Shown here piece after piece: positions 8,840 to 18,241 of a stretch of DNA of 64,000 nt (its first letter is position 1; each line of letters starts with the position of its first letter). This DNA comes from Paracoccaceae bacterium. Lineage in GTDB: Bacteria; Pseudomonadota; Alphaproteobacteria; Rhodobacterales; Rhodobacteraceae. The position numbers were made by a program, and so were the translations under genes. The notes under the pieces were generated by a model. That model ran no database searches and had not been told where the DNA came from. It was given only the letters and a program-made list of their open reading frames with translations. The DNA lies in NCBI GenBank assembly GCA_009773055.1, contig WOUW01000009.1:1-64000 (forward strand), given 5' to 3'.

Positions 8840-10483
8840 TCAGGTCGATTCGGTTGCGCTGTCCAGATGCTGATCGACAGCGGCGAGGTCTGGCAGATAG
8901 CGCACCTCGGGTTCCTGCAGGCCCTGGGACTCCAACTGGCGGCGCAGACGCGCGCTGAGGCCGACAAGATAGAGCTGCCCGCCCCGCCGACGCGACCGCG
9001 CGGCCAGCGTGTGAAACCCGCGCGCGCCCGAACTGTCGATCAGGGGCACGCCCGACATCTCAAGCACCAGGGCGCGCGGGGCCTCGGCGATCCGGTCAAG
9101 GATGCCGCCCAATTGGGCTGCGGCCCCAAAGAAATACGGGCCCTCCAGATGATAGACGACCCGGTCCGACCGGGGGGCATCATGGTGCTCTTCCCGTGGG
9201 CGCATCGCGGCTGCTTCAGACATGCGCTTGATGAAGACAAGGCCCGCAAGCGCGAAGCCGACTATGATCCCTTCGGTCAGGTCGCGGAAGACGACCAGAA
9301 GGAAGGTCGAACCGACCACCAGCGCATCTCCGCGCGACGACCGCAGAAGGGCGGCAAGCTCGTGCCGCTCGGCCATGCCCCACGCGACGACGGCAAGGAC
9401 ACCAGCCAGTGCGGCCAGCGGGATGAAGGCGGCCAAAGGGGCGGCGACAGCCATGAAGACCAGAAGAAAGGCCGAATGCAGGATGCCCGAGATCGGCCCC
9501 CGGCTGCCTGCACGCACATTGGTGGCGGTGCGCGCAATGGTGCCAGTGACGCAGAAGCCGCCAAACAGGCCCGAGCCGATGTTGGCCACGCCCTGCGCCA
9601 CCAGTTCGGCGTTTGACCGGTGCCGCGCGCCCGACATCCCGTCGGCGACAACTGCGGACAGAAGCGATTCAATCGCCCCAAGCAGCGCAAAGCTGAACGC
9701 CCAGGGCAATGCCTCGCGCCACAGCGCAAAGTCGGGCAGCGCCGGTGCGGGAAGGAAATGCGGCAGCTCGCCGAACTGGCCACCGATGGTCGACACCGGA
9801 AGGCCTAGACCCGCTGCAAGGACCGAAGCCAGCACCACCGCGATCAGCATCCCCGGCCAGTGCGGTCGAACCTTTCGCAGGCCCATGATCACCGCCGCCG
9901 TCAGCACCGCCACCACCAGCGCGGCCCAGGTCACCGTCGCTCGTGCCGCCCAAAGCGCCTCCAGCTTCGGCAGGATCTCGCCCGGTTCAGCCCCGGGCAG
10001 GGTCAGCCCGAAGATCTCGCGCAGCTGGCTGGCGAAGATGATGACGGCAATGCCCGCGGTAAAACCCACGGTGACCGGATAGGGGATATAGCGGATATAG
10101 GTGCCCAGACGCAGCGCACCCGCCGCGATCAGGACGACCCCTGACAGGACGGTCGCAAGGACCAGCCCCTGCACGCCGGTCGCCATGACGCAGGCCGAAA
10201 CCAGCACGATGAAGGCCCCGGCCGGGCCGCCGATCTGATAGCGCGACCCGCCCAGCGCGCTGACCAGAAAGCCGCCGACAATGGCCGTGTAAAGCCCGCG
10301 TTCGGGACCGACGCCGCTGGCGATCGCGATGGCCATCGACAAAGGCAGTGCCACGATGGCGACCGTCAGCCCGGCCAGCGCATCGGCGCGCAAGTCGGCC
10401 AGACCGTAGCCTTCGCGCCAGACGGTCAGCAGCTTCGGCAGGAACTCGGTCGGGCCATCCTGGCCCCGTGCGGCGTCGGTCAT
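8840..10483 (-). CDS. SulP-family anion transporter with STAS domain
   Basis: 547 residues from the ATG at 10483 (MTDAARGQDGPTEFLPKLL). The first about 400 residues hold the SulP transmembrane core with typical DALAGLTVAIVALPLSMAIA and GGSRYQIGGPAGAF segments. The last about 110 residues form a STAS domain whose MSGVPLIDSSGARGF loop includes the conserved serine region. Family members carry sulfate, bicarbonate or dicarboxylates, and the substrate cannot be read from the sequence. The in-frame extension upstream to 10861 overlaps the divergent oxidase-like gene and is rejected. About 300 bases separate its stop from acs, upstream of it on the same strand but read away from it. Confidence 0.92.
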   Translation of the reverse strand: MTDAARGQDGPTEFLPKLLTVWREGYGLADLRADALAGLTVAIVALPLSMAIAIASGVGPERGLYTAIVGGFLVSALGGSRYQIGGPAGAFIVLVSACVMATGVQGLVLATVLSGVVLIAAGALRLGTYIRYIPYPVTVGFTAGIAVIIFASQLREIFGLTLPGAEPGEILPKLEALWAARATVTWAALVVAVLTAAVIMGLRKVRPHWPGMLIAVVLASVLAAGLGLPVSTIGGQFGELPHFLPAPALPDFALWREALPWAFSFALLGAIESLLSAVVADGMSGARHRSNAELVAQGVANIGSGLFGGFCVTGTIARTATNVRAGSRGPISGILHSAFLLVFMAVAAPLAAFIPLAALAGVLAVVAWGMAERHELAALLRSSRGDALVVGSTFLLVVFRDLTEGIIVGFALAGLVFIKRMSEAAAMRPREEHHDAPRSDRVVYHLEGPYFFGAAAQLGGILDRIAEAPRALVLEMSGVPLIDSSGARGFHTLAARSRRRGGQLYLVGLSARLRRQLESQGLQEPEVRYLPDLAAVDQHLDSATEST

Positions 10484-10588
10484 GTTGGCGTCCAGGGCCA
10501 GAGGAACCGCCAGTAATTGCTGGCAAAGCAGTCTGAATACCGGCAGAAGACTCCTCTGCCCCCGCCCTGTCAACTGCCGCGAGGCCCG

Positions 10589-11071
10589 ATGCCCAAGCGT
10601 CCCGATCCCGTCCAGCCCGCCAACGACGACGCCTTCGCCCTTGTGGACAGGCTCATGGCACTCGGCCATGCGGCACTGGCCTGGACCGACCCCGATACGG
10701 GCACGCCCGGGATCAGCCGGATTGCCTTTGCCCGCGACCCCGAAGCGGGCCTTCTGACTCTTGTCTCCGGCCTTGCGCCCCACTTCCGCGCGCTGCGCGA
10801 CCGGCCCGACTGCGCGCTGATGCTTGGCGAGGTCGGCGACAAGGGCGATCCCCTGACCCACCCCCGCCTCATGATCCGCGCCGAGGCCCGCTTTCTTGAC
10901 CCCGACGATCCCGCCCTCCCCGGCATCCGCGAGCGCTGGCTGAAGCGTAACCCCAAGGCCCGGATCTACGTCGACCTGCCAGACTTCGCCTTCGTGTGCC
11001 TGACCCCGACCTCAGCGCTTCTGAACGGCGGTTTCGCCCGGGCTTTCCACGTCCCGCCCGACAGGCTGTGA
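10589..11071 (+). CDS. Pyridoxamine 5'-phosphate oxidase-fold flavin/heme protein (HugZ-like)
   Basis: 160 residues from the ATG at 10589 (MPKRPDPVQPANDDAF). The single split-barrel domain reads through ALAWTDPDTGTPGISRIAF, TLVSGLAPHFRALRDRPDCALMLG and GDPLTHPRLMIRAEARF, the pattern of HugZ-type PNPOx-fold proteins that bind FMN or heme. The usual C-terminal DUF2470 domain of full HugZ is absent. It could be a flavin-dependent reductase or a heme-handling protein. It is divergent from the SulP gene and ends in a strong two-way terminator. The longer frame from 10517 lacks a good ribosome site. Confidence 0.8.
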   Translation: MPKRPDPVQPANDDAFALVDRLMALGHAALAWTDPDTGTPGISRIAFARDPEAGLLTLVSGLAPHFRALRDRPDCALMLGEVGDKGDPLTHPRLMIRAEARFLDPDDPALPGIRERWLKRNPKARIYVDLPDFAFVCLTPTSALLNGGFARAFHVPPDRL

Positions 11072-11074
11072 AAA

Positions 11075-11120
11075 CGGGCGGCCCCGAAGGGCCGCCCGCC
11101 TGATCTTTCGCCGAAAGATC
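11075..11120. terminator. Double hairpin between convergent genes
   Basis: Two perfect stems lie back to back. CGGGCGGCCC/GGGCCGCCCG (11075-11084 with 11089-11098) has a four-base loop, and GATCTTTC/GAAAGATC (11102-11109 with 11113-11120) has a three-base loop. They fill the 59 bases between the stop codons of two converging genes, so they probably end transcription in both directions. Confidence 0.8.
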
Positions 11121-11130
11121 GTGCCTCGCG

Positions 11131-13419
11131 TCAGGCCGGAACGTCCATCCGCAAGTTGACCAGCGCCTTGCCCTTGACCGCCTCGCCCCAGCGCAATTGC
11201 GCCTCGTTGCCCGTGACCCCTGTGCCCGGAACCGAATAGGGAAAAACATAGCGCGCGGCGTTCGCGGCATTGGTGATCAGGCCTTCCGGCGCAACGGCCT
11301 CGACCATCCGGATCCGCCCGCCGAACGGCACAAAGCCGCCCGCGCTGACGTTCCAGGTCTCGGCTGCGGTGTTCTGGGTATGGGCCACCAGCACCGGATT
11401 GATGATCCACTGCGTCACGTTGTTGAAGCTGTTGCCTTCCACCCGCACATTGCGCGACCTGGTGAAATCCAGCGTGGCAAAACTGGTGTCCACCATGTCC
11501 ACCCGGTCCACGATCACCCCGAAGCAGCGGAAGCTGTTCCCCGAGATCGACAGCCCGCTGAAGAAATGCCCAGGCCCATAGGGTTTGACCACGATCCAGC
11601 GGAAGGCAGGGGTCGTGTCGGACGCGATGAACACGTTGCCGACGATGTTCAGCCCGCCAAACGAAAACTCGCCGTTCTCCTCGGGCGCCGAGTCATGCTC
11701 GTTGCCCCATTCGATGAAGCAGTTGTCGACATAGTTCCCGGTCACCACGGTCGAGACGTTCGTTTGCGTGAACACCAGCCCCGCCCGCCGCACGCCCGCG
11801 GTTTCGTTGTCGCCCTGGAAGAAGTGGTTGGCGTGGATCAGGTGGCCGGTCCCGTTCATGATCGCGAAATGCGCAAAGCGCACGACCCGGTTGTTGCGCA
11901 GCTTGACGTCGTTCGCCTGCACGTTCATCGCGATGGTGGTGCGGTTCTGTGCCGGAACCGACTGTTCGTTCGACAGGAACTGGCACATGTCGACGAACAT
12001 GCCCTGACACCCCGCCCCGGCCGAGCTGATCCCCCGGTCAAGCGGCCTGTTGAAGGTGCAGGAGATGAACCGCTGCGTCGACCCCGACAACGGCAGCATA
12101 ACGCCCGACCCGATGCCGATGCAGTTGAACTCGATATCTTCCAGCTCGAACCGCGACAAAAGTGAAAAGCCGCTGAAGTCCAGCATGTATTTGAACCGCC
12201 GGAACGTATAGGTCCGCGTCCCCACGGCGGCATAAAGAGGCTGGCTGATCGTGACCGTGCCCGCGCCGACGTTCGTTGCGGTGACATAGACCTCGCGCCC
12301 CACGCCGGTGCCGATGACAAGCGCGCCCACCGGTATGTTCGCCACGTTCGCGACGTTCGTCAGCGTCGTGTTCGTGGCCGCCGAATAGGTCGCGACCGAC
12401 GTCACATCCTGCGTCGTCCAGTTCGGCCCCGCGACCGCGTTCAGCGATCCGTTCCGCACCACCCGGCGGTTTGAAAAGCTGGTGATCCCGGCCAGCGCCG
12501 CCACGTCGATCGGCTCGATCAGGTCCACCCGACGACCCGACAGGTCAAGCGTCACATAGTCGGTGAAGAAGAACAGCGACGCCAGCGCGCGCTTGAAGCC
12601 TTCCAGTTCCGACCCGAAAGCCTGGCCGTAGGTGTCGAGATCAAAGTTCCGCGTCAGCGTCAGCCTGCGGTTCGTCGGCATCGACAAGGTGCCCTCGAAC
12701 CGGATGCGGCTGTTGATCGTCACATCCGAGGTCAACCGGAACACGCCCGACGGCACCAGAATCTCGCGCCCGTCCGCATCGGCGTCGGCCGCGAGGAAGG
12801 CGGGCGCATCGTTGGTCGTCCCGTTGCCCAGCGCGCCATAATCGCGCACGTCGACCCAGTCCATCAGCTTGCGGATGAAGATGTTGGTGACATCCTCGAC
12901 GACGATATCGTCGATCCGCACCACCCCGCCATTGGCACCCGTCAGGTCAAGCCCGACATGGGCGTAGATCGCCTGCAATGTCCAGGGCAGGTCCACCCCG
13001 GTCCGGCTGGCCGGAGAGATGATCGCGCTCACCGTCACCACCGTCCCATAAGATGTCAAAGCGACCGACGGCCCGGTCTGCACCAGCCCGGCCACGTTCT
13101 GCCCGCTGACATCGCCCGCCCAGGCCGCGATCCGGACCGACGGCAGGTTCCCCGAAACCGCCTTCACCCGCGCCGTGACCCGCAGGTACAGGCCAGGCTG
13201 GATCGGCGTCTGCGCAAAGGACCGCAGCTTCTGCGTGGCATCGGTCTTCTGCAGCTCCAGACAGCCACCGAAATCCTGATCGTTCGATACCAGTGCGGCA
13301 TTCGCCTGACCTTGATACGACCCTGAACCGGGCGTCCCGTCCTCGCGTGACCAGAGATTCAAGCCGGCCGAGAACGCCGGCGGCATCAGGACCAGCCCGT
13401 CAGTGATAGCCTTGTTCAT
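11131..13419 (-). CDS. Right-handed beta-helix (pectate lyase superfamily) protein, GTA head-spike-like
   Basis: 762 residues from the ATG at 13419 (MNKAITDGLVLMPPAFSAG), with an AGGGAAA site. Residues about 1-170 form a phage-structural type N-terminal beta domain. Residues about 178-215 carry the DVRDYGALGNGTTNDAPAFLAA signature of the pectate lyase/GH28-related superfamily. Repeated short NXF/SGNSF-like turns up to about residue 680 indicate a beta-helix, followed by a C-terminal beta cap. There is no signal peptide, which fits a particle spike better than a secreted enzyme. In Rhodobacter capsulatus, unlinked genes of this sort encode GTA head spikes that bind capsule; assignment here is by recalled resemblance. 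No phage genes adjoin it. Confidence 0.75.
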   Translation of the reverse strand: MNKAITDGLVLMPPAFSAGLNLWSREDGTPGSGSYQGQANAALVSNDQDFGGCLELQKTDATQKLRSFAQTPIQPGLYLRVTARVKAVSGNLPSVRIAAWAGDVSGQNVAGLVQTGPSVALTSYGTVVTVSAIISPASRTGVDLPWTLQAIYAHVGLDLTGANGGVVRIDDIVVEDVTNIFIRKLMDWVDVRDYGALGNGTTNDAPAFLAADADADGREILVPSGVFRLTSDVTINSRIRFEGTLSMPTNRRLTLTRNFDLDTYGQAFGSELEGFKRALASLFFFTDYVTLDLSGRRVDLIEPIDVAALAGITSFSNRRVVRNGSLNAVAGPNWTTQDVTSVATYSAATNTTLTNVANVANIPVGALVIGTGVGREVYVTATNVGAGTVTISQPLYAAVGTRTYTFRRFKYMLDFSGFSLLSRFELEDIEFNCIGIGSGVMLPLSGSTQRFISCTFNRPLDRGISSAGAGCQGMFVDMCQFLSNEQSVPAQNRTTIAMNVQANDVKLRNNRVVRFAHFAIMNGTGHLIHANHFFQGDNETAGVRRAGLVFTQTNVSTVVTGNYVDNCFIEWGNEHDSAPEENGEFSFGGLNIVGNVFIASDTTPAFRWIVVKPYGPGHFFSGLSISGNSFRCFGVIVDRVDMVDTSFATLDFTRSRNVRVEGNSFNNVTQWIINPVLVAHTQNTAAETWNVSAGGFVPFGGRIRMVEAVAPEGLITNAANAARYVFPYSVPGTGVTGNEAQLRWGEAVKGKALVNLRMDVPA

Positions 13420-13676
13420 CTTAGATTTCCCTTGCCTCGCTTCGCGCCACTGCGACGGGCGATGCGTCAGGTGTGCCCCCGACAAACCGCGCCGCACTTG
13501 GGCAAAGGGGGTAGCAAGGAAGGTTTAACCGTGGCTCATGGCCCCGTTCGGCGGAACGCCGCGGGACGCAACGGCCTTCGTCCTGCCTGCAAAGGAAAAG
13601 GCGGTGCCGAAACGCACTGCACGTCTCTGCAACGGGCCAGGTGAAATTGCCGCAACCGGACCGGCGCGGCGGCCTT

Positions 13677-14078
13677 TCAGACGCCCACGTCCGGTGCCGG
13701 CAAAAGCTGGACCGCGTTGATCTGCCAGCCTTCGGCGGTCTCGATCATCATGTAATCCAGATACCAGCCCGCGCCGCTTTGATCGGTGACCCGCACCCGT
13801 TGCCACAGGTTGCCTGCGATCTCGCGCAACTCCTGCATTTCCACCGACGAAGGCCGGTAGACCATCGGATAGCCCTGCTTGACCATTGCACCGAAATTTT
13901 CGGGTGTGCCGAACATCTGCTTGATCGTGGGGCTTGCAAACGTGAAGGCCCGCGCAAAGTCGTCGGCCTGGAAGGCGTCGATCTGGCTTTGGATGGTGGT
14001 CTGGATCGGGGCTTCCTGAGCCTCTGACGGGGCGCTCAGGCCCAGCATTACGGCAAGAAGCATGGCTGCAAGGCGCAT
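13677..14078 (-). CDS. DUF4864 secreted protein
   Basis: 133 residues with a clear signal peptide (MRLAAMLLAVMLGLSAPSEAQ). The mature part, IDAFQADDFARAFTFASPTIKQMFGTPENFGAMVKQGYPMVYRP, matches the DUF4864 family, which has an NTF2-like look and is common in Rhodobacterales. Function is unknown; it is probably periplasmic. It stands alone between the beta-helix gene (about 255 bases away, with nothing recognisable between) and the divergent CHAD gene. Confidence 0.88.
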   Translation of the reverse strand: MRLAAMLLAVMLGLSAPSEAQEAPIQTTIQSQIDAFQADDFARAFTFASPTIKQMFGTPENFGAMVKQGYPMVYRPSSVEMQELREIAGNLWQRVRVTDQSGAGWYLDYMMIETAEGWQINAVQLLPAPDVGV

Positions 14079-14206
14079 GATGCGCTCCTTTGTCCTGACG
14101 TCCCCGCTTACCAGCTAGCGCGTCGATCGTCCGCGCCAAGGGGGGCTTTACGAATGCACCGCAACGGGACAGGGTGCCTGCGGAACGACTTTCAGGCGGG
14201 ACTGCC

Positions 14207-15076
14207 ATGGCCTATGCCTTCGACCTTGCCGATGCGGACCTGTCGTCCAGTCTGCGCCGGATTGTTGGCGGGGAACTGGACGCGGCAATCTCCCGGCTCG
14301 ACCGCATCGACAAGCCCGAGGCGGTGCACGGCATCCGCAAGAACCTCAAGAAGTCGCGCGCCCTCTTGCGCCTCGTGCGGGATGGCCTTTCCGCCCAACC
14401 CGCCGCCAACCTTGTGCTGCGCGAGGTCGGCCTTTCCCTCTCGGCCCGCCGCGATGCCGAGGTGCGCCTTGCAACGCTCGACCGCCTGTTTCCCGACCGA
14501 CCCGAGGCGCTGCAGCCCCTGCGCGACACGCTGTCCGGGGCCGGGCCGGGCCCGGCTGGCGACCCCACCACCGGACTAGCCGAACAGCTTTCCAGGCTTC
14601 GCGACCGCACGCGCGACTGGTCACTCTCTGGCAAGGACAACCGAACCTTGCGCGAAGGTCTGTCTGCCACCCGGCGCAAGGCCCAGAGCGCCGCCAATGC
14701 CGCCCGCCGGGACAGGCACAATGCCGATCTTTTCCACACCTGGCGCAAGCGCGCCAAGGACCTCTGGTATCAGGCCCGCCTCTTTGCTCCGGTCTGGCCC
14801 GACCTCTTCCGCCCCCTCGTCTCCGACGCCGACCGGCTGGGCGAGATTCTCGGCGACCACCACGATCTTGCGGTCCTTGCGGCCCTTGTAGCGGGACTGC
14901 CAGACGACCATGTCCCCGGCCTTGTCCGGCACATGCTCGACGCGCGGATCGGTGATGCCCGCTCGAAGATCGAGGCCGAGGCCTTTCCGCTGTCGGCCCG
15001 CCTCTTTGCCGGCGATAAGGACGAGGTGGCGGCGCTCTGGGTTGACTGGTATCGGGTCTGGCGCGGTTACGGCTGA
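14207..15076 (+). CDS. CHAD domain protein, predicted polyphosphate binding
   Basis: 289 residues from the ATG at 14207 (MAYAFDLADADLSSSLRRI). The CHAD domain covers nearly all of it: the first helical repeat contains AVHGIRKNLKKSRALLRLVR and the second HTWRKRAKDLWYQARLF, each with the conserved histidine and basic residues that line the anion channel. CHAD proteins bind polyphosphate and often localise to polyphosphate granules. No CYTH domain is fused, and no polyphosphate kinase is nearby. The gene converges on a minus-strand hypothetical gene. Confidence 0.9.
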   Translation: MAYAFDLADADLSSSLRRIVGGELDAAISRLDRIDKPEAVHGIRKNLKKSRALLRLVRDGLSAQPAANLVLREVGLSLSARRDAEVRLATLDRLFPDRPEALQPLRDTLSGAGPGPAGDPTTGLAEQLSRLRDRTRDWSLSGKDNRTLREGLSATRRKAQSAANAARRDRHNADLFHTWRKRAKDLWYQARLFAPVWPDLFRPLVSDADRLGEILGDHHDLAVLAALVAGLPDDHVPGLVRHMLDARIGDARSKIEAEAFPLSARLFAGDKDEVAALWVDWYRVWRGYG

Positions 15077-15111
15077 CCCCGGCGGGCTATCTTGATCATC
15101 CTGGACCGAGG

Positions 15112-15702
15112 TCAGCCGGTCGGTCGGTAAAGCGTCGCCGTGAAGCCTTCCGACACCGCGCTTGACTTGATGTCCATCCATCCCGCCGCTCTGAAAGCGG
15201 CCCGCACTGTCGCGTCCGTCACCGCGGCACCCTTGCCCTTGCCATGCACGCACCAGACCCGCAGACCCTGCGCCTGTCCCGCCGCAAGCGCCGCCTTCAG
15301 ATCCACCGGCCCGGTCAGCACCGCGACGATCACCGACGCTCCCTCTGCCCCCGGGCTTTGCGCCCCAGCAAGGGCGACCGCGATCTCTTCGGGTGGTGGC
15401 CCCCCGATCACCCAGGCTTTGGCCTCCGCTGACACCCCCAGCTTGGCAGCCAGCGACGGCAGCGGCTTGTCCAGCGCCCGGACCCAGGCCGCAGCCTCCC
15501 CGGCGCCCAGCGTCAGAACCAGCGGCTCGCCCTCGGCCTGCAGAACCAGGTCCTCGCCATCGACACGCCAATTCATCAATCCATCGCGGCAGAGCTTGGC
15601 ACGAACCTCACCCCGCAGGATGATCCCGTCGCTTTCCAGAAGCGCCTTCACCGTGCCCGACGTCCCGCGCCAGATGGCATGCCCCTCGGCCTCGCGTCCC
15701 AT
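15112..15702 (-). CDS. Conserved hypothetical protein, about 196 residues
   Basis: The N-terminal half (about 1-85) is beta-rich (GTSGTVKALLESDGIILRGEVRAKL) and ends in a helical stretch; the second half (about 90-196) looks alpha/beta, with ASVIVAVLTGPVDLKAAL and a closing GWMDIKSSAVSEGFTATLYRP. I do not assign a family. There is no signal peptide or membrane segment, so it is probably cytosolic. Its start lies 15 bases after the stop of the sulfotransferase-like gene on the same strand, suggesting cotranscription. Confidence 0.75.
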   Translation of the reverse strand: MGREAEGHAIWRGTSGTVKALLESDGIILRGEVRAKLCRDGLMNWRVDGEDLVLQAEGEPLVLTLGAGEAAAWVRALDKPLPSLAAKLGVSAEAKAWVIGGPPPEEIAVALAGAQSPGAEGASVIVAVLTGPVDLKAALAAGQAQGLRVWCVHGKGKGAAVTDATVRAAFRAAGWMDIKSSAVSEGFTATLYRPTG

Positions 15703-15717
15703 CCTGGCCCCCTAGCT

Positions 15718-16668
15718 TCAGTCGTCGTGCCCGTTCGCCTGATCCCCGGGCTGCATCGCAGCCCGCTCCAGGATGACCCGCGCCATGGCCTCGGCCATCG
15801 CATCGTCAAAGTCCTGAACCGTGATCTGGCCAACCCGGACCGGCGTGATCTCCAGCCCGAACTGGGTCCGGATCGCCTCCAGATCCCGGCGCGATGCCGC
15901 GATGATCGCCGTCTGGACCGTGTCCGGCAAGACAAACCTCTCGCCCCGGATCGCCTCCAACTGGCGCTTGATGACCCGCCGCTGCATCGTGCTGCGCCGG
16001 TCCCGGGGCACAAGGGCTGCAAGAGCGTCGGCAATCATCGCCCCCTGATGCGACAGGGACGCGTTCAGGATCGGCACCGGGTCCGGAGGTCGAAGCCCTT
16101 GCAGACCGATCGCCGCAAAGACGTCATCGACCACCGTGCCACCGACAATATGATCTTGGTGCAGATAGCGCAGCTGCACCGCCTCGCGGCCAAAGGTCCG
16201 GACGTGCTTCATGATCAACGCCATCGGGCGCAGCGGCCATGGGTCGGCGTGGAATGCGGCCAGTCGCGTGGTCCCCGCCTTCAGCCGCTGCTGGCAAAGG
16301 CTTGTCGCAAAGCCGATCGGTTCACGCACGTAAGCCAGAACCCGGACCTCGCGCAGATCGGGCAACCCGGCCGCGAACAGCTCCTTCAGCCGGACCAGCG
16401 CCCGTTCCGGCATAAGGCTCATATGCTCGCAGGACAACAGAAGGTGCTCCGCCCCCGCCTCACGCGCCTCCTCCGCCATCGCGTCAATGGACCGCGCTGC
16501 ATCCTCCTCCCGGCCCGACTGCACCTGCCGCACCAGACCCAGATGCCCAGCCGTCGACCCGGGATAGACGATGCCCTCCCGGGCCAGCAGGGGTTTCGAC
16601 ACCTCCAGCACATGCTGGATCGTCGTTGTCGCGGTCTTCGGCAAGCCCACGTGCAAGGTCAGCCGCAT
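15718..16668 (-). CDS. Sulfotransferase-like P-loop protein
   Basis: 316 residues if started at the ATG at 16668. The N terminus MRLTLHVGLPKTATTTIQ contains the PAPS 5'-phosphosulfate loop pattern (HxGxxKTATTTIQ) of the sulfotransferase/P-loop family. LREVRVLAYVREPIGFATSLCQQ holds the 3'-phosphate-binding arginine region (RxPxxxxxS). Such proteins in Rhodobacterales may modify cell-surface glycans; the acceptor is unknown. As the sequence stands, the upstream lysK frame reads through into this gene without a stop, so the two appear fused; a one-base change in a C run at 16716-16719 would separate them. Confidence 0.82.
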   Translation of the reverse strand: MRLTLHVGLPKTATTTIQHVLEVSKPLLAREGIVYPGSTAGHLGLVRQVQSGREEDAARSIDAMAEEAREAGAEHLLLSCEHMSLMPERALVRLKELFAAGLPDLREVRVLAYVREPIGFATSLCQQRLKAGTTRLAAFHADPWPLRPMALIMKHVRTFGREAVQLRYLHQDHIVGGTVVDDVFAAIGLQGLRPPDPVPILNASLSHQGAMIADALAALVPRDRRSTMQRRVIKRQLEAIRGERFVLPDTVQTAIIAASRRDLEAIRTQFGLEITPVRVGQITVQDFDDAMAEAMARVILERAAMQPGDQANGHDD

Positions 16669-16699
16669 TTCAGCCCCCCATGCACCAGTCCCCGGGCCT

Positions 16700-18241
16700 T
16701 TAGACGACCAGTTGACCCCATACAGCGCGATGAACCCGCCGAACCGCGGCCCGTCCGACGCGCCCAAGAGCACCTCGTACAGCGCCTTGAACCAGTCGCG
16801 CAGCGGCTCGAACCCATGCTCCTTGCCCACCGCAAAGACCATCGACTGCAAGGCCTCGTCGTCCGTCGCCCCGTCCCAGACCTTGAGCCGCCCGACCAGA
16901 TCCTCCATCGCCGCCCGCTCGCGGTCGTCGGGCAACCGGAAGACCCGCGTCGGCGCGATCTTGTCGGCAAAGTAGCGCACCGCATAGCCAGCGGCCGCGT
17001 CCAGATCGGGATGCGTCTCCGGCGAAGCCTCGGGGGCATACCGCTTCAGGAACTTCCACAGCGCCCCCGCATCCTTCGCCCCCGACACCGACGCGAGGTT
17101 CAGCAGCATGCCAAAGCTGACCACCATCTTCGACTCGGGAGGCTTCCCCCCATGGATATGCCACACCGGGTTGTTGACCTGCCCCGCCACATCTTGCGTC
17201 GGATAGGCCCGCAGCTGCTGGTGATACTCATCCACCGCCCGCGGGATCACGTCGAAGTGCATCCGCTTCGCCGTCTTCGGCTTCTGGTACATGAAATACG
17301 ACAGGCTCTCCGTCGCCGCATAGGTCAGCCATTCATCAATGGTCAGCCCGTTGCCCTTCGACTTACTGATCTTCTGCCCCTGGTCATCCAGGAACAGCTC
17401 ATAGGTCATGTGGTTCGGCTTCCGCCCCCCCAAGACCTCACAAATCCCGTCGTAGATCGGAGTATTCGTCGAGTGGTCCTTCCCGTACATCTCGAAGTCC
17501 ACATCCAGCGCCGCCCAGCGCGCCCCGAAATCCGGCTTCCACTGCAGCTTCACATGCCCGCCCGTGACCGGCAGCGTCCACTCCCGCCCCGTCTCGTCGT
17601 CGAAGGTGATCGTGCCTTCCTTGGCGTTCACCTCCTTCATCGGCACATACATCACGCGGCCCGTCTCCGGATGGATCGGCAGGAAGCACGAATACGTCTG
17701 CTGCCGCTCCTCGCGCAAAGACGCCAGCATGATGTTCATGATCGCATCATACCGCTCCGCCGCCAGCCGCAGCGTCGCGTCGAACTGCCCCGACTTGTAG
17801 AACTCGGTGGGCCGAGATGAACTCATATTCGAACCCGAACGTGTCCAGGAACCGCCGCAGCATCGCGTTGTTGTGGTGGCCAAAGCTCTCGAACTCGCCA
17901 TAAGGGTCCGGCACCGAGGTCAACGGCTTCTGCATATGCCCCCGCAGCATCTCCTGCTGCGGCACGTTCTCCGGCACCTTCCGCATCCCGTCCACGTCGT
18001 CGGAAAAGCAGATCAGCCGCGTCGGAATGTCCGAAATCACCTCGAACGCCCGCCGGATCATCGTCGTCCGCGCCACTTCCCCGAACGTCCCGATATGCGG
18101 CAACCCCGACGGCCCATAGCCCGTCTCGAACAGCACATACCCCTTCGCCGGGTCCTTGCCGCCATAGCGTTTCAGCACCGCGCGGGCCTCTTCGAACGGC
18201 CAGGCCTTCGAATTCATCGCCGCATCGCGCAGGGAAGTCAT
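16700..18241 (-). pseudogene. lysK: Class I lysyl-tRNA synthetase, interrupted by a frameshift
   Basis: The reading frame opens at ATG 18241 ([20 protein letters not shown]) with the HIGH-like [12 protein letters not shown] and reaches EYEFISA. It then breaks at the C run complementary to 17809-17811 (GGCCCACC). Dropping one C joins it to [15 protein letters not shown] in the other frame, which continues through KISKSKGN, the second ATP motif, to FGGFIALYG. Near 16716-16719 the frame again lacks a natural end; adding one G would give a stop at 16700-16702. Class I LysRS charges tRNA-Lys and is often the only such enzyme in alphaproteobacteria, so real loss would need a class II replacement. 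A sequencing error is at least as likely as a true pseudogene. Confidence 0.85.

Noticed and set aside
9222-10082. Plus-strand ORF of 286 codons inside the SulP gene
   Set aside because: Serine/arginine/proline-rich shadow of a transmembrane protein; the minus-strand SulP frame explains the region fully.
13420-13676. Gap between the beta-helix gene and DUF4864 gene examined for tRNA or small genes
   Set aside because: No tRNA-like T-loop or acceptor pairing and no ORF with a ribosome site was found.
15679-17820. Long plus-strand ORF of 713 codons opposite lysK and the sulfotransferase-like gene
   Set aside because: Its protein is arginine/histidine/proline-rich with no domain, and it mirrors a real gene; it is an antisense artefact of high-GC coding DNA.
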